A stretch of DNA of 64,000 nucleotides from Bugula neritina (lineage: Eukaryota; Bryozoa; Gymnolaemata; Cheilostomatida; Bugulidae). Position numbers and translations under genes: made by a program. This document shows, piece by piece, positions 1 to 19,800 of this stretch (position 1 is its first letter; each line of letters starts with the position of its first letter). The stretch covers positions 16,314,222 to 16,378,221 of the forward strand of contig OZ037766.1 in assembly GCA_964035545.1 (NCBI GenBank), given 5' to 3'. Below the pieces are notes generated by a model. The model was not told the DNA's origin, made no database searches, and was given only the letters and a program-made list of their open reading frames with translations.

Positions 1-2692
1 ATTGGCAAATCACTTCTTAGGGCTCTGTTGAACAGAAGCTCAGCTGGACTGAAAGCACAGCCAGTGATAGGAGATTGCCTGTATCTGAGTAGTGACCTGT
101 ATATATCCTCTCTTTCATCCTCACATTTTTTTAGAAAGGCTTTCATCGTTTGCACATAACGCTCAGCCATTCCATTGGACTTAGGGTAGTGCGGACTAGA
201 TGTTACAATGGTGAAGCACCAGCTTGATGTAAAAGTTTGCATGACTCTACTGCTGAAAGGCATGTTGTCCGCCAGAATGGACACTGGTACCCCGTGTACA
301 GCAAATATGGATTTCAATGCCAAAACCACGTCTTCAGCAGTCTTTCTCCTGAGTAATCTCAGCTCCGGGAAGTGAGAGTAACAGTCCACAACTACTAAGT
401 AATCATTATTCTTATAGGACAGTATATCCATAGCCACTTTATTCCATGGTAGACTTGGCAGCTCATGAGACATTAACGGCTCTTTCTGTTGACGGTTGGA
501 AAACTTAGCGCAGGTGAGGCAACTTGACACTTCATTCCGTATATCAGCAGATAGCCCAGGCCAATAGAATGATTTCCTCGCAAGCTCTCTGCATTTCTCA
601 ACGCCCAGGTGGCCCATGTGTAGCGACTTTAGAATGTGCTTCCTCTGTGACTTCGGAACTATAAGCCGCTCTTCAACGTAAAGAAATCCATCCACATCAT
701 AGATGTCAGATCTAACATTCCAGTAGGGTTGGATTTCTGTGGGGGCCTGACTCCGTCTACTCCATGACCAACCATCTTGCAGTGCTTTTTTCAGACTGTC
801 CATTGTCGGGTCTTCAGCATATGACTGTCTCATCTCATTCATGGTGCTATCATCGGTTTCTAAGGCATGAACCATTACAACTTCACCTTCGAGATCACAC
901 TGATCATTTGTAACGCGCTGAAGGTAGGCTCGGGATAGTGTGTCAGCAATATATAAATACTTGCCCGGAACATATGTGAACTCAGCTATCCGGTATCTTT
1001 GTAGTCGCAGAAGTAGTCTTTGCAGCCTTGGGGATGCCTTGTGCAACGACTTGTTCATTATCGGGACGAGAGGTTTATGATCCGTCTGTATGTGAACAGC
1101 ACGTCCATAAAGGTAGCTGTGAAAGCGCTCACAGCCGAACACAACTGCTAGCAGCTCCTTATCTATTTGGGGATAGTTGCACTCAGTCTCAGTTAAGCTG
1201 CGTGAAGCATATGCAACAGGTTTACCTTCCTGTAGTAACACTGCACCAAGTCCCGACTTTGAAGTGTCAACTTGTAAATGCGCATCCTTGGTAACATCAA
1301 AATACTGCAAGACAGGTTCGGATGTAAGCAAGCGTTTAATTACCTGGAAGCTTTCCATTTGTTCTTTGGACCACACCCACTGACTATCACTCTTCAGTAG
1401 CACTCTCAAGGGCTCAGTACAGGCTGACATGTTGGGTATGTAGGCTCTTAGAAAATTGAGAGTACCAATCAGTCTTTGTACTCCCTCTCGGTCTGTTGGG
1501 TCAGGCATGGCCTCAATAGCAGCTATCTTGTCTGGGTCAGGACGCAGACCATCTTTCGATACTATATGGCCTAAATAGCGTACCTCCGTCTGATTCAACT
1601 GAATCTTCTTGCGATTAAACTTCACATTAGCCTCTTTGGCCTTTACCAATAGTTTTCTCAGATTGGCATCATGTTCCTGTTGTGTCTTTCCAGCTACAAT
1701 GATGTCATCAAAATACACTGAGACACCAGGCAAGTCTCCAAATATTTGCTCCACCTTCTTCTCAAAGACTTCAGCACTTGAGTGAAGACCAAATGGAAGT
1801 CTATCAAAACAGTAGCGACCATATGGGGTGTTGAACGTTGTGAGCAGACTACTCTCTTTGGTCAAGGCTACATGCCAGTATCCATGTTTCATGTCCATGA
1901 TGGTGTAGTATTGCATACCATTGAATCTGAAGGCAATGTCTTCTAATGTGGGTATCTTGTGATGTTCTCGTCTCACTGCTCTGTTCAGGTCCTTGGGGTC
2001 TAGGCATATACGAACCGACCCATCTTTCTTTTCAACGCATACCATACTACTCACCCAGTTGGTTGGTACGTCAACCTTAGATATGATTCCAGATGCCTCC
2101 ATATCATCCAGCTCCTTTTTCACTTTGTCTAACATACTGAGTGGGACACGTCTTGGATGATGAACCACAGGCTTCACATTCTCGTCAACACATATCTCGT
2201 GCTCTCCATCAAGTCTGCCAACTCCTTCAAACACCTCAGGGAACTCCTGAAGTATCGAGGTTGACAACTGATCAACTCTGCGGATCAGACCAAAAGATTC
2301 AGCAGCCTCGAGGCCAAGTATGGGAGGAAGGTCCTCATCAACCACCTCAAAGTGGACACTCTGGCTATGCTCCTTGTGGTTCACGGTGAGTTGAACTGCA
2401 CCCACATTCTTGATCTTGGTCTTATTATAGCCGTAAAGGCATACAGAAGTGGGCTTTAGAGTAGCACCAAGTGACTGAACGGTTCTTAGGTTGATGCAAT
2501 TTGTTTCAGCTCCAGTATCAATCTTAAACTGAATGTCATTGGCCTTTCCTTTGTCACTGACCTTCATCGGAAGAATCCAAGATTTCAATTCAGATTCATT
2601 AGAAAGAGCACCAACAGTACCTATGAACAAGCTATTCATTTGTTTCTCTGCAAGAGCTTTGCCTTTGCAGACTTTCTCAAAGTGATTTTTTT
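1..2692 (-). CDS. Ty3/gypsy retrotransposon Pol (protease, RT, RNase H, integrase), cut by window edge
   Basis: Read on the minus strand, one frame appears open from about 2692 to base 1; the frame agrees at every motif I checked. In order it shows an aspartic protease (DTGAE near 2515), a reverse transcriptase with YFDD (near 1705), an RNase H region (VDTSKSG, near 1270), an HHCC-type integrase zinc region, and the integrase core with Asp in AMDIL, Asp in ADNMPF (near 265) and Glu in ERYVQ. The order protease-RT-RNase H-integrase is that of Ty3/gypsy elements. The frame is -1 relative to gag and joins it at a run of seven A (minus strand, 2686-2692). The first ATG in the pol frame is at 2639. 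The C-terminus and 3' LTR lie outside the window. No stop codon was seen, so this may be a young copy. Confidence 0.9.
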
Positions 2693-3466
2693 CCCGCAGT
2701 TATGACATGTCTCGCCATAAGCAGGACATCTACCTTTGGCATGTGTATATCCACAAAATTTGCAATCTATGTTGTCCTTACGCGTGTTACTTCTGGTTTT
2801 ATTTTGCGTAGCGCCAGACTGACTCTGCACAGTGCTGACTGCAGCATCATTTATCTCATTGACTGTCTTCATAGTAGTATCACCGGCAGCCATCCTTGAC
2901 ATCTGCTGTTTGGTAATCTCAGCAGCACGGATGTCATCTAAGGCACTCTCAAGTTTAACGTTTTTGTCACGGAGTAGCCGCTCCTTCAGCTTTCCATCAG
3001 TGAGTCCAAACACAATTCTGCAGAGAAGCATTCGGTCTCGCAATTCGCCAAAATCACATTTTGTAGCTTGAGTTTTTAGACGTTTCACAAAGGTGTCAAT
3101 GGGCTCTCCATCACTCTGACTGAGAGACCAAAAAACAAACCATTCATACAACATGTTACGCCGGGGATTGCAATAGGCTTCAAACTGCTCCAAAACATCA
3201 GCCATAACATCCTTGCTTTTACCTGTGGGAAAGTCAAATTGACCATAAATCTCAGTAGCTTCCTCACCAGCCTGGTTCAGAAGTATAGCAACCTGACGTC
3301 TATTAATACCCGCATTCTCAGGAGGAGGCTCTTGGCCACTCTCTTGAGGCTTCAAAACCAAATCACTTGCAAGCAAATAATTTTCCAAGGCCCTTCTCCA
3401 CTTCCTCCAATTGTCTGACACATTACCTTCAAATGATAATTCTCCAGGGGCCTTCAAACCTTCCAT
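2636..3466 (-). CDS. Ty3/gypsy Gag with zinc knuckle
   Basis: A 276-residue protein from ATG at 3466, chosen over upstream codons because it begins MEGLKAPGELSFEG, which fits gag N-termini of this group. The middle is a capsid-like region with an EAYCNPRRN..YEWF segment and a QSDGEPIDTFVKRL segment. Near the end comes one complete zinc knuckle (CKFCGYTHAKGRC), then the first half of a second (CHNCGKK). There the frame leaves the knuckle and stops after about 15 unrelated residues; the remaining ligands lie in the -1 frame that becomes pol. Gag packages element RNA. What else it could be: nothing obvious; the family assignment is firm and the exact start is not. Confidence 0.88.
   Translation of the reverse strand: MEGLKAPGELSFEGNVSDNWRKWRRALENYLLASDLVLKPQESGQEPPPENAGINRRQVAILLNQAGEEATEIYGQFDFPTGKSKDVMADVLEQFEAYCNPRRNMLYEWFVFWSLSQSDGEPIDTFVKRLKTQATKCDFGELRDRMLLCRIVFGLTDGKLKERLLRDKNVKLESALDDIRAAEITKQQMSRMAAGDTTMKTVNEINDAAVSTVQSQSGATQNKTRSNTRKDNIDCKFCGYTHAKGRCPAYGETCHNCGKKITLRKSAKAKLLQRNK
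2686..2692 (-). promoter_or_regulatory. Candidate -1 frameshift site (seven A) at gag/pol junction
   Basis: The minus strand reads GGG followed by seven A, then TCAC. In the gag frame this falls as A AAA AAA, a standard slippery heptamer for -1 ribosomal frameshifting. Slipping back one base continues the second zinc knuckle into pol. I did not identify a downstream pseudoknot. A plain indel mutation in a homopolymer would look the same. Confidence 0.55.
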
Positions 3467-3564
3467 GACAGCTCCAAGGCAGACCAACACAGTCCACAAC
3501 AACAAACAACTAAAAGCTAAACAATCACCACTCCAGTGGCAAAGTAGGGTGTGAGTACGATCTA

Positions 3565-3574
3565 GCTGCCACCA
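3565..3574 (-). other. Candidate primer-binding site
   Basis: The minus strand reads TGGTGGCAGC immediately next to the inner edge of the proposed LTR. Primer-binding sites begin TGG because they pair with a tRNA CCA end, and sit directly beside the 5' LTR. The tRNA species was not determined. Confidence 0.5.
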
Positions 3575-3837
3575 TGAAACATTAAGTATAGTGAATATAT
3601 AATTACCTGATAGTTACTCGAAGTATGTAGGCATGACATTGAAGTAACGAAAGAACAATAAAGTGGGGTCTGGCCGGCCAGGGGAAATACAAGGACCAAA
3701 AGTATAGTACTGATTTATAATTATTTTATCACAAAGTCTATCGGCATGTTTCTCTACTGTAGGCTGACATCTTCATCTCGTAGTCTCTCGTTCGTCGGTG
3801 ACCCAATATGTATTTTAATAAACAAATGCACATGACA
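3575..3837 (-). repeat. Candidate 5' LTR of the Ty3/gypsy element (263 bp)
   Basis: On the minus strand this stretch begins TGTCATGTGC and ends AATGTTTCA, so it has TG...CA ends, and is followed at once by a TGG-type primer-binding site and then gag. The second LTR is outside the window, so neither the boundaries nor a target-site duplication can be checked here. Confidence 0.5.
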
Positions 3838-4802
3838 TTATAACGTAGCTTCTCGCTAGTCCGTAATTAGTGATAAACAAAAGACACATAATAATATAAC
3901 ACTCACTACTACTCATACTGTACAGTGTACTAATACTTAAAAGTTTAAGACTTGGTCAGGCAAATCACCTTCAAGCTCAGCCACTACTTGTACTTCACTA
4001 CTAATATTTGTAGTGGTACTAATAGTGTTAATTATACTATGTCTATTACAGTTTGTCATTATCATTATGAAAATTCAATTTTGTAGTGCTGCTTAATATC
4101 AACTTCATGATTCATAATTCACAGGTATATGAATAATAATAATAATACAAACCTTTAAGTTTATAACAATACTCAATGCTTAATAGTCTGGCTTTGCCAC
4201 AACTTCTTTCACTTTAGGTATTTTGTTTTTGTAGTTTTTATCAAACTTCAAAAATATTTTATAATGACCTTTACCAGTCTTAGTAATTAAAGCTATAGTA
4301 ATAATTGTTACAAAGAGTAAATAAATTGAAATAGGTATAACTATTTGCAATAAAGTTGAGGGTAAATGTATTTGATTTTAGATGATGATCAAAAAATCAA
4401 GTAGTAGACTGGGGACAAAATCACTCTTAATTTGTAATTTTTATGTGATATTATTCATCCAGGCATCTAACTTATCTTAGAGATGGCATTTTCTTATTTA
4501 AGAAGACTAGTCTTATTAATGAATATATGTGATTAGTTTATGTTTGATTCATGATCAATGCTCACCCAGCAGTATGGTTACTAAACAATTTAATTATCTT
4601 TAGGCTTTCAAGTTCAAAATTTCTTTTAGAAATTAGTAATTTTGTTCACAATGAAAATGAATGCTAAATACGATCTAGGCCTATTGTTATATACATTATT
4701 TTTTGATACTTTCTTACAGGTTGCTAAATACTGACTAAAATATAACAGTTAAAGTTGTAATTTGAAACTAATCTAGACAAGCATTCAGCAGCATAAAATA
4801 AA
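3838..4802. other. Intergenic DNA upstream of GALT
   Basis: A/T-rich sequence between the retrotransposon LTR and the GALT start codon, which must hold the GALT promoter and 5' UTR. I see no convincing TATA box, CpG-rich block, RNA gene or open frame. It includes short AAT runs near 4133. Confidence 0.6.
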
Positions 4803-11358
<6,556 letters not shown>

Positions 11359-12753
11359 GTGTTATTTCTTAGTGTTTTAAAATACCTTCTTTACATATGA
11401 ATTTAATATTTATTATTTTGATTATCTATTAGTAGGCTACTATTGATTTTGATTTTTTATATTTAAATTCTAGATGCAACAATTAGGGTTTTCAAACAAT
11501 ATTAGTAAAACTGCTAAGTTAATTTTATAATGTGTGAAGCTATTATTTTCTAGAACTCGTACTTGATGGCCAGGCCATTGGAAACTTATTGCCAAGTTTT
11601 CCTATATTTTTTAGGGCTCATTTCTTCTAGTTTTTCGTTTCCCGCTGTTCATTACAAACTTTTGTTTCAACATAGAGATGACAACTCCATATTTCAAACA
11701 CTACCTTCATTACCTGCCCTTATTGTTAATAAGAAAATATAGGCAGTAAATGATTTAAAGGTATATAAAAGCATTCACAGTAATTTAGAAAAAGAAAGTA
11801 AAATAAGAATAAATATTAAGTCCCAAGTGTAATTCTAATATCTGCCTAACTTTTACTTGGTCTGCTAGCACTTCTTTAGAGATACGGGCTGATTTATATT
11901 ACTATTACTGTGAACTAGTCAATGTCGTACCAACAGACAAGCGAAATTTTAAATATCAGCTGCCAACAAATACAGTTTCCGTTTTTTTTGCAGCCCATTG
12001 ATGATTGGTATATGCACAAAAGTGGGAATTGTTTTTTGTGAACGGGAGTTGGTTTGTTGTGAACATATCAATCATTGACTGATGCTGTTTTGTTGAAGCA
12101 AAAGAAGCATTTTATCCTTGTATAAAGCAATAAAGCACGATATAGAATTTTGAAGCAAAAAGAAGAGAACTTGGTTAAAATTGTTTTTTGAATTTAAGAA
12201 TCATTATATAAATAAAAGCAATTTTGACATTTTAGATGCGAATTTTTTTCAGTAAAACATGCAAGATGTTAGTTGGTGTTGCATGCAGCAAAAATTGTGA
12301 AGAAGCTTCAATAGCACCAAGAATTGAATACCCTTAGTTCGATTTCACTATTTACTTCAAGATTAGCAATACTAAAATAGGCCAGTGAAACAAGTACGAA
12401 TTCTAGTGGAAGTTAGCTATAACACAACATGTAGAATTAACTAATCATTTTCTTGTTAGTCAATTTGAAATTTAGGTAATTTATTTATTCTTATATAAGT
12501 TACTAACAGACGATACATTCATATTTTTTAGGCATTTATATTATATCTGTTGGTATACTGACCATATTATATGCTTATTTATTGATAATTATGTAATATT
12601 TATTTCCTATGGAAACTCTTTCTGTTTGGTGCAATATATTTATTTCAATAATTTTTGAATTATATTAATATTTAATATAATCAGGCTTCATATGGTTTGC
12701 TTTATTTATATCATCTCTTTAAAAAGAAACCTTGTTTATCTCAATAAATTTTG
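11359..12753. other. Intergenic DNA downstream of GALT
   Basis: Holds the GALT 3' UTR; the polyadenylation site was not placed. An AATAAA hexamer lies at about 12129, within AAAGCAATAAAGC. The rest is very A/T-rich with no coding frame or RNA gene that I can support. Confidence 0.5.
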
Positions 12754-13438
12754 CTAACAATGTTCATAGCCATAGTTTAATGCCCACAGGGCATACACAA
12801 CATACTTATTCAGTTTGAAATCTGTACTGTAGCATCTTTCTGACTGTCCTGCGTCACGTTTATCATGAGTTACGTCTGCTTTCTTTTGGTCAGTCTGTTG
12901 AGTCTTCGATTCTAATAAATTCTTTACTTCTGCTTCTGGCACATACATGCGATTAATGAGTATGAAACGGGCACATAGACACATGATCGGCAAACACACA
13001 GAGCTAAAGTAAGCGATGCTATATTCACCTTGCAGTAACATACGGCAATATCTGGCAAAAAATTTTAAGACTAAAATAAATGTGCAAACGAGGAGGAAAT
13101 CGACTATTGGTTCTAGGATAGACACTAGCAAAGCAAAAACGTAATTTAGCCAGACAAGGTAGTTTGTTAGTGGAAGTTGATCATTTAACTCTTCATTTTT
13201 AACTTGTAATGTTCTAATGAGGTAGTCGACAAAACGACAAATCATTGGTGTCTTAGAAATTACTTTGCAGTGTACACTTGGTAACCAAAAGCCAGTGTTA
13301 GAGGTACTTGTATCCACTTGAGATAACTAGATGAAGCGTTTCTTAGTTCAATTTCTTCCACAACTTCACTAGCAGCAACAGTTGACACGCCCACGGCACA
13401 GCACACCAATGTTACTATGAGTAGTGAGAGAACTTTAC
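12754..13438 (-). CDS. Possible small membrane protein, unknown function (partial 5')
   Basis: Not recognised. A first piece (13438-13308) follows a good acceptor (TTTTCAG) and encodes a signal-peptide-like stretch (KVLSLLIVTLVCCAVGVS) then acidic residues and an N-glycosylation sequon (NAS). A second piece (13251-12754) encodes about 165 residues with hydrophobic segments around LVWLNYVFALLVSILEP..LLVCTFILVL and IAYFSSVCLPIMCLC, a charged loop (KTQQTDQKK) and the C-terminus YGYEHC. The two are in different frames, but a 56-nt GT-AG segment (13307-13252) would join them in phase. A frameshift in a decaying gene is the alternative. The first ATG exon was not found. The hydrophobic part faintly recalls the TM3-TM4 region of Cys-loop receptors; I would not rely on that. 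Confidence 0.35.
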
Positions 13439-16400
13439 CTGAAAAGCATGTAAGTAATCCAGATGCTCAACACTGAACTCAATTGTATTATAGAAATAGT
13501 GGGCTTAAAGGCGAAGGAAATGAGCTAGTATTTAAGTAGGTCAGTCACCTCAGTGTTGGCAATTATTTCTACTTCATTGAGTGTTGAACTGTTATCCCTC
13601 TTTGAATTTTTCATAAAATTAATACTTACTAATATCTATATGACTTTTGTTCACATCTTAAAAAGTTTATAGCGAAAAGATCATATTTTTCAAGTTTAAA
13701 ATTACATATCTTATAGAATGAAATTCTTATATAGATAACATCATTGAAAATGCTCTAAGCATCAAATGCATAAAATTAAACTTTTAACTCTTGAAGCCAT
13801 TGATTGGTCATCAGAGCTGGGTGACAGACCTACTAAAATACCAGCTCGTTTCCTTCTCGTTTAAGCCATATTATTTCTATAATACAAATTGAGTTTGGGT
13901 TGGGGAAATTTATTTATTTTCGTAACAGTGGTGTTACACTTTGGTGTAAAATTAAAGTTCAAAGTTAGGTTTGTAAGATCTTGTAAAAAAGTCATTGGGA
14001 CTAAATGCTGGCAATTGTACCTGGCACTACTAAAGAGCAGGAATTGAACTGCAGTGCTAGTACGGTATATTAATATTGATCTTATAACTAGATGCATCAG
14101 CTGCTCACTAGCATGCAAGGTGTTCAGCAAGATGTGTTAAATATTCTGCAAAGTGGTAGCAGCAGACAGTGGCCAATAAAACATGCAAGTTATTTGAAAT
14201 TTTTTAATTATAATATGATTATTTGTATAACATTGAATGCATGGATGTTTGACCAACACACTCTCTTTAAGGTCTGCTAGAGCCTAGAAGGTTATCTGTA
14301 ACTTAGTAATCATGATAGTTCTGCATACCTCCGAGAATTTTAAGAATAGCTACTTGTTGCCAAAGCTCATTGTGGTTCAGCTCAAACAGAGTCAGTTTTC
14401 CTAGTTGCATCCCAACAAAAACTGTTATTTGTAGGACTACAGCTTTTGTGAAGCAGCAGCTCTACTCACTTACAAAATAATAATAAAAATAGGTGTGTTT
14501 GTCAGTTAAGTCAACAATTGCTCAACAATGGTATTCAAAAATATAATACATATTGAAATGCACAATATTATATTGTTGCGATATCATAATTACATTAGCA
14601 ATATGACATTGTTGTCGAGGTCAACAATTATGATATAAACCTAGTTTTATGAGTGTATTTTGTAAGGAGGGGGAAGTTACAGGAAAATTTTTACATCTTA
14701 TTATGTAATTCAATATAGACTGAGAGCAACAGTGATATTCAAATTATGATGCAATCTTAATGGATATTGGTGAATTTTCAAAAAATCATGCCAATAATAG
14801 CGGTCAAAAAGTTAATACTTATAAAGTACGTGTCACACACTGCAATCTAATCCCTGATAAAGTACATGCCACGTAATCTGGAAAACAATTGAGGTATAGG
14901 TGCAACATTATAGAGAACATGAAAAAGTATTGTTCTAGATTATTAATGTAGCATAAGAAGTTACATCCTTGTGTGAATGTCAGCCCATACTACCCCAAAC
15001 CAAAATTTAAGAAACTTAAAGAACAATTTCTCCACTACTGCACTTAAATGAATGTATTACGTATACAATTCTAGAATCAAAACTTGGCACAGCAAGCCAT
15101 TAATAAGAGTTGCTCCAAAAACCTTTTCTCAGCCGACCAAGGAAAGATGAGCAAGTATCTAAAACTGCTATTATATGGATATCAACCAGTTCGTCTACAT
15201 CTATATAGTAGTTACTATGTTTAGGCCTTTTCTTTCAATAGATCCCTAGCCCAACTATTTCCACAAACTTTTTCAGATTATAGGCTATCAATGAAATTTA
15301 TTACCTATAGCTGAACTCAGTTGACTAAAATGAACATTATATAATATATATGATGTAATGTAGCTCAGTATTAGTAAAGTAATGTTGTGCAATTAGGTTA
15401 AAATAAAGTCACTGCATTCCCTTATGATGGATTCGTATGGGAGGCTCATAAGGATGAATTTGCAGATTGCTGTAACCTATGGTTGCATGTGATTTCATTC
15501 ACACTGTCCCTGTATCGATGAAAATCCATTCACATAATACAAAGCATGGGAACATAGTGCTGTGAGTGTATTGCAGCATAAGATCACCTGTAGGGCATGT
15601 TTAGACAGATAATGTAAGTTAGTAGAGTGAAGTAGAATGCATATGTGTGCACATGATCAGTGCCGATTACAAGCCACCAAACGTTCAACTAAATATACTC
15701 ATAGTAATTGATTAAGGGTAAAAATTTATTGGCTATAAATATTTTTTATTTTAAAAACTAATAAAAAGCTGTCCATAATGTTTTAATATGTAATTTTCAG
15801 TATACATATATATTATCAAGTAGAATAAGTACATATGGACTGTAATATGTAGAAATGATACATTCTTGTTCATGTACTATTAGTGTCTAAAAGCAAGCAC
15901 CTCAATCAAATTTATACACAATCACAGTCTCAACATGATATACATTTGTATATTTTATTCTGTTGACAGACTAGAGATGAAATTAAAAATATTCGACAAA
16001 TATATTACCACAAGTTCTATTGTATATTTTTTCACTTTGACATTTTTCTCAATATAATAAATAGGTTCATATGTCTTTATATTAAATTCAAAAGCAACTA
16101 AGTCTATAAATATATATCACTTGATATCCCGAAATAGTTGAATAAATGCAACTTATAAGCTTTCTATTGCTGAGTTATCATTTATCAACTAAGGATGCAT
16201 TTGGATTCCCTCGCCGACAAAACTATGGAAGCTAAATTGAGTTGATTACGAAGTTATAAACCCCTGCCATATACAGATGAGTGGAAGTGTGGAACACTTC
16301 TAAAATTCAACTCAATCACTGACCAGCCCATCTCAATGCCTATTTTTGTTTTATAATATGCAGAGAGAAAATAAAGAGAAGTTGCTACAAATAAAAGGCC

Positions 16401-16898
16401 TTAGCTTTGTGATAAAAAATGAGGCTTTTTATTTTAGCAATTGCTTTAACATTGAGTATTGTCGACTCCCAAATTTTCCTATAACCAAGCTGCACACCCC
16501 TTGACTAGCTCACAAGGAGCATAAACAAGCAATTAATCAGAGGGGATCCAAAAGCATCCAAGATGAAACAGACTGTGAATTCAGTTGGTTCAATGGTTAA
16601 AATATGAAAATGATAATACTTGCAAGAGTTATCTTCTTAAGTTGTACTTCAGACAAAGAGCAGACAACTACTTAACATGTCTTTAAGCAGCAACACAAAA
16701 CTGTTTGCTATTGAAATTGCATTTTTAGACATTCAGCTGCTGCTTTTTAAAACAATCCTCAAAATTTTTGTCATCAACTGTCAAATTTCAATGTTATACG
16801 TATAATTATACTGAGGTGAAAATACCCCTATACACTACAAGGCTTCAGATAGTGAATTTAGCTGCTAGTACATGCTATAAACCTCTAAATGTATATTC
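13439..16898. other. Intergenic DNA between the small membrane-protein ORF and HSPA12
   Basis: A/T-rich with only short, low-quality open frames. Visible items are a weak inverted repeat around GATATCATAATT (about 14578-14636) and an AATAAA on the minus strand at 16428-16433, a candidate polyadenylation signal for HSPA12 about 465 bases after its stop. No gene is supported. Confidence 0.5.
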
Positions 16899-19800
16899 TC
16901 ACTTGCAGAGGAAATCAATGTTTGCTTTAACACTGATGCCAGTGTCTATGTCGACAGCACTCACTTTAACTTCTGTGTCGCCAAACTCCATTCTTGCCTG
17001 AATCTCTCGACGTTTACGAGCAGGTACTTTATCAATGACTTTAGTGAGGTCGAGCTGTAAAGTGCCGCATTTCCTAACACCAACATCGGTTATGAACTTA
17101 ACATCAGTTTTGTCAGCAGAATATATGTTGATGATGCTTAATTTTTGTCCTACTTTAGCGGGAGTGTAACTCCTGATTACGGTGTTTCCCAGTGTTACAG
17201 GTTCATCTGTGAGTACAAACTTATCAAAGACGTCTGTACACCATTCAATCCCATCTCTCTTTATTAACTTATGTTTAGGATGCTTGCCTTTAACAAACCT
17301 GTTGAGCACACCTACACCGTAGGTCTGTCTGCTAATTCTTACGTGTATCACTGTTGGATCATGTCCAAACAAAACTGCCCCTGTAACATTAGCAAATAGT
17401 AGCACACAATTTGCTTTTAAAGTGTTGGTATATGTAATTAATAATAGTGTAAATAAACTTTTGACTCAAACTTATAAAATTAATTGTGTTAATTCGGTAC
17501 TTTAATAGATACCTTAGTAGCTGTATGTGCTAGATGATAAGATAATATAATATGTGATGGCAAATTGTTGAGTTATAATCCAAATTAAAATATGTATATA
17601 TATTAATTACGTTGGTATTATAATTTGTGAGAAATGACGATTAAATGTTTGAGTGTATAGGTTTTAAAAAGAATTTAGATACCGTAGTTCAGAGATTAGA
17701 TTTGATAACATTATTATACTATATTGACTTTATACTTTAGTTTTTGAGCTGAATCTTTTTAAATATAATTGTGTTAAGGTGGTGTAGATTAATACACCAA
17801 CAAAATGTACAATGCACAATATGACTTTGATTTTGCAAGTTTGGCTGAAAGTTTTACATTAGTAGTTGTGTTTAGTATTCACAGATAGGCTGCTAGAATA
17901 CTATATGCACGCTGATTGCTTACCTTTCAAAATACTGAGTCCAACATCTTGAGGGATGATAACTTTGAGCATTGAGGAAAACTCTTTTCTTATTTCAAGT
18001 TGTAAGAGGGGTGACTCAGCAAACCCTCCAACCAAAAACAGATGTTGAATCCCTGTCAAAGAATAGTTACTTTACTATAACTAGGATTATGTTATATAGG
18101 AATGAATGAGGGTGCTTGAGTATTATTATATTACACATACAGGGCAACGAGTGCTCAGTATCTTAAACCTATTATAAGATCAGTTATTTATTGATAGCAT
18201 GCTTAGAGGTGGCATTAGATCCTCAGAAACATGTGAAATATTTAGATCATTTTTGATGACATCGTTACAATATGCACAGAGCTACACATCAAAGCATCAT
18301 GCCATCTGCAATAAATCTAAAGTTACAATATGTTGAGTTTTATAAACACAATTAAGGTCACTTTTCAATACTTGTTATGGCTCCATAAAGCAATAAATTT
18401 GTCACATGCATCTTTTATTATTTTTAGACAACTAGAAACTAAATATCTACTAAATATTTTACAAAATAATTTATCAATTTATTACACTGATGAACTAAAC
18501 TACAGTTTTAAAATTATTTCTTCAATTTCCTCAATTATATACCTGAGCCCACCAAGTATTGGGATATTTGAGACTGAAAGACGTTAGTTAGAGCCTATAA
18601 GGGTTCAAGGTCAATGTTCTCCATAACTTATCAATCCTACACCTCAAACTCATAACTTTAGTTAATAGACCAAATTGACCTGCAGCTTTAGGCTATTATC
18701 GCAAAAGACTAACTAGTGTTTTGTTGCATACATTGATACTTCTTTTTCATGCCATTACATTAGCCGCTATATAGTTTGATGAAGAAACAATATAAGTTAT
18801 TCTTTTAGTGTGTTATCAACATTTGATAACGCACATTGTATTTAATACAGTAATAAACTAATATGAATTTAATCGTACCTGAGCTGTCATTAGCTATCAT
18901 AACAGCACCAACAGCTTCCTTGATTTTCAATATGGTTGGCATAAATAGCTTCCTCATAGCTGCCTGAGTAAGTCTGAGCATGCCCTGTGCTGACCATCTG
19001 ATGTCCGGGTCCTCATATTTCCTGATTGCAGTTTCCACAGTTTTACCCTGTAAAGGTTATCCTAATTATTAAGTCTGGATTAAACGGGAGAGTCTAGCCA
19101 ACAACGAAGTTTTAACACTTTTACTGACTACTGAGATGAAATGCTCACGTTATTTCTGCTCTGGGTCTCTTGCAAATTAAATATTTACACTGTATAACAT
19201 ATACCTCTAGATTTAACGTCTCTATTGCATACTACTATTATGTACATGTCTATACAACTGCAGTAATATAAAAGTCAAGACATATATTGATCCCATATTG
19301 TTACAAGGAAGCTGTTAATGTATGAAAAGTATAACATAGTGTTATACATAACATGACTAATATTATATATAACCATATTGTAAGGGAGCAGCGGTGGTCT
19401 AGGGGTTAGAGCATTTGGCTTAGTGTACACAAAGTCATGGGTTCGAATCCCAGTAATGGTCATTGGTGATGTTAAGAAAACCATCCAGTCATAATTGTTC
19501 CTGTGCCCCATCTGAATAAGTCCCTAGCTCGATTTAACAAAAAAAACCCTTCCATCAGGGGTTTTCTCAAAGGACTGGCGACTCAAACTTGCGTGAGTTT
19601 TATATAACCATATTATATAATATAGAATAAATATCATACATTAGGAAATAAGTTAAAACTTATAGAACTTAGTCTTGTAAAGAACAATACATACTATACT
19701 GCTATTATAGACAAAATAAAACAAACACCTTATTTAACTGTTAGCTTGAATCCCAGTAAAACTTTAAACTATGACAAAAACATTTAATACCTGCTTGAAA

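Noticed and set aside
14570-14640. Inverted repeat GATATCATAATT as a MITE
   Set aside because: Arms are only about 11 bp, A/T-rich and without a duplication; chance is likely.
19381-19460. A functional tRNA gene on the plus strand
   Set aside because: The A and B boxes are good, but the acceptor stem does not close, a long non-tRNA body follows, and a 14-bp duplication flanks the whole unit; it is a SINE head.
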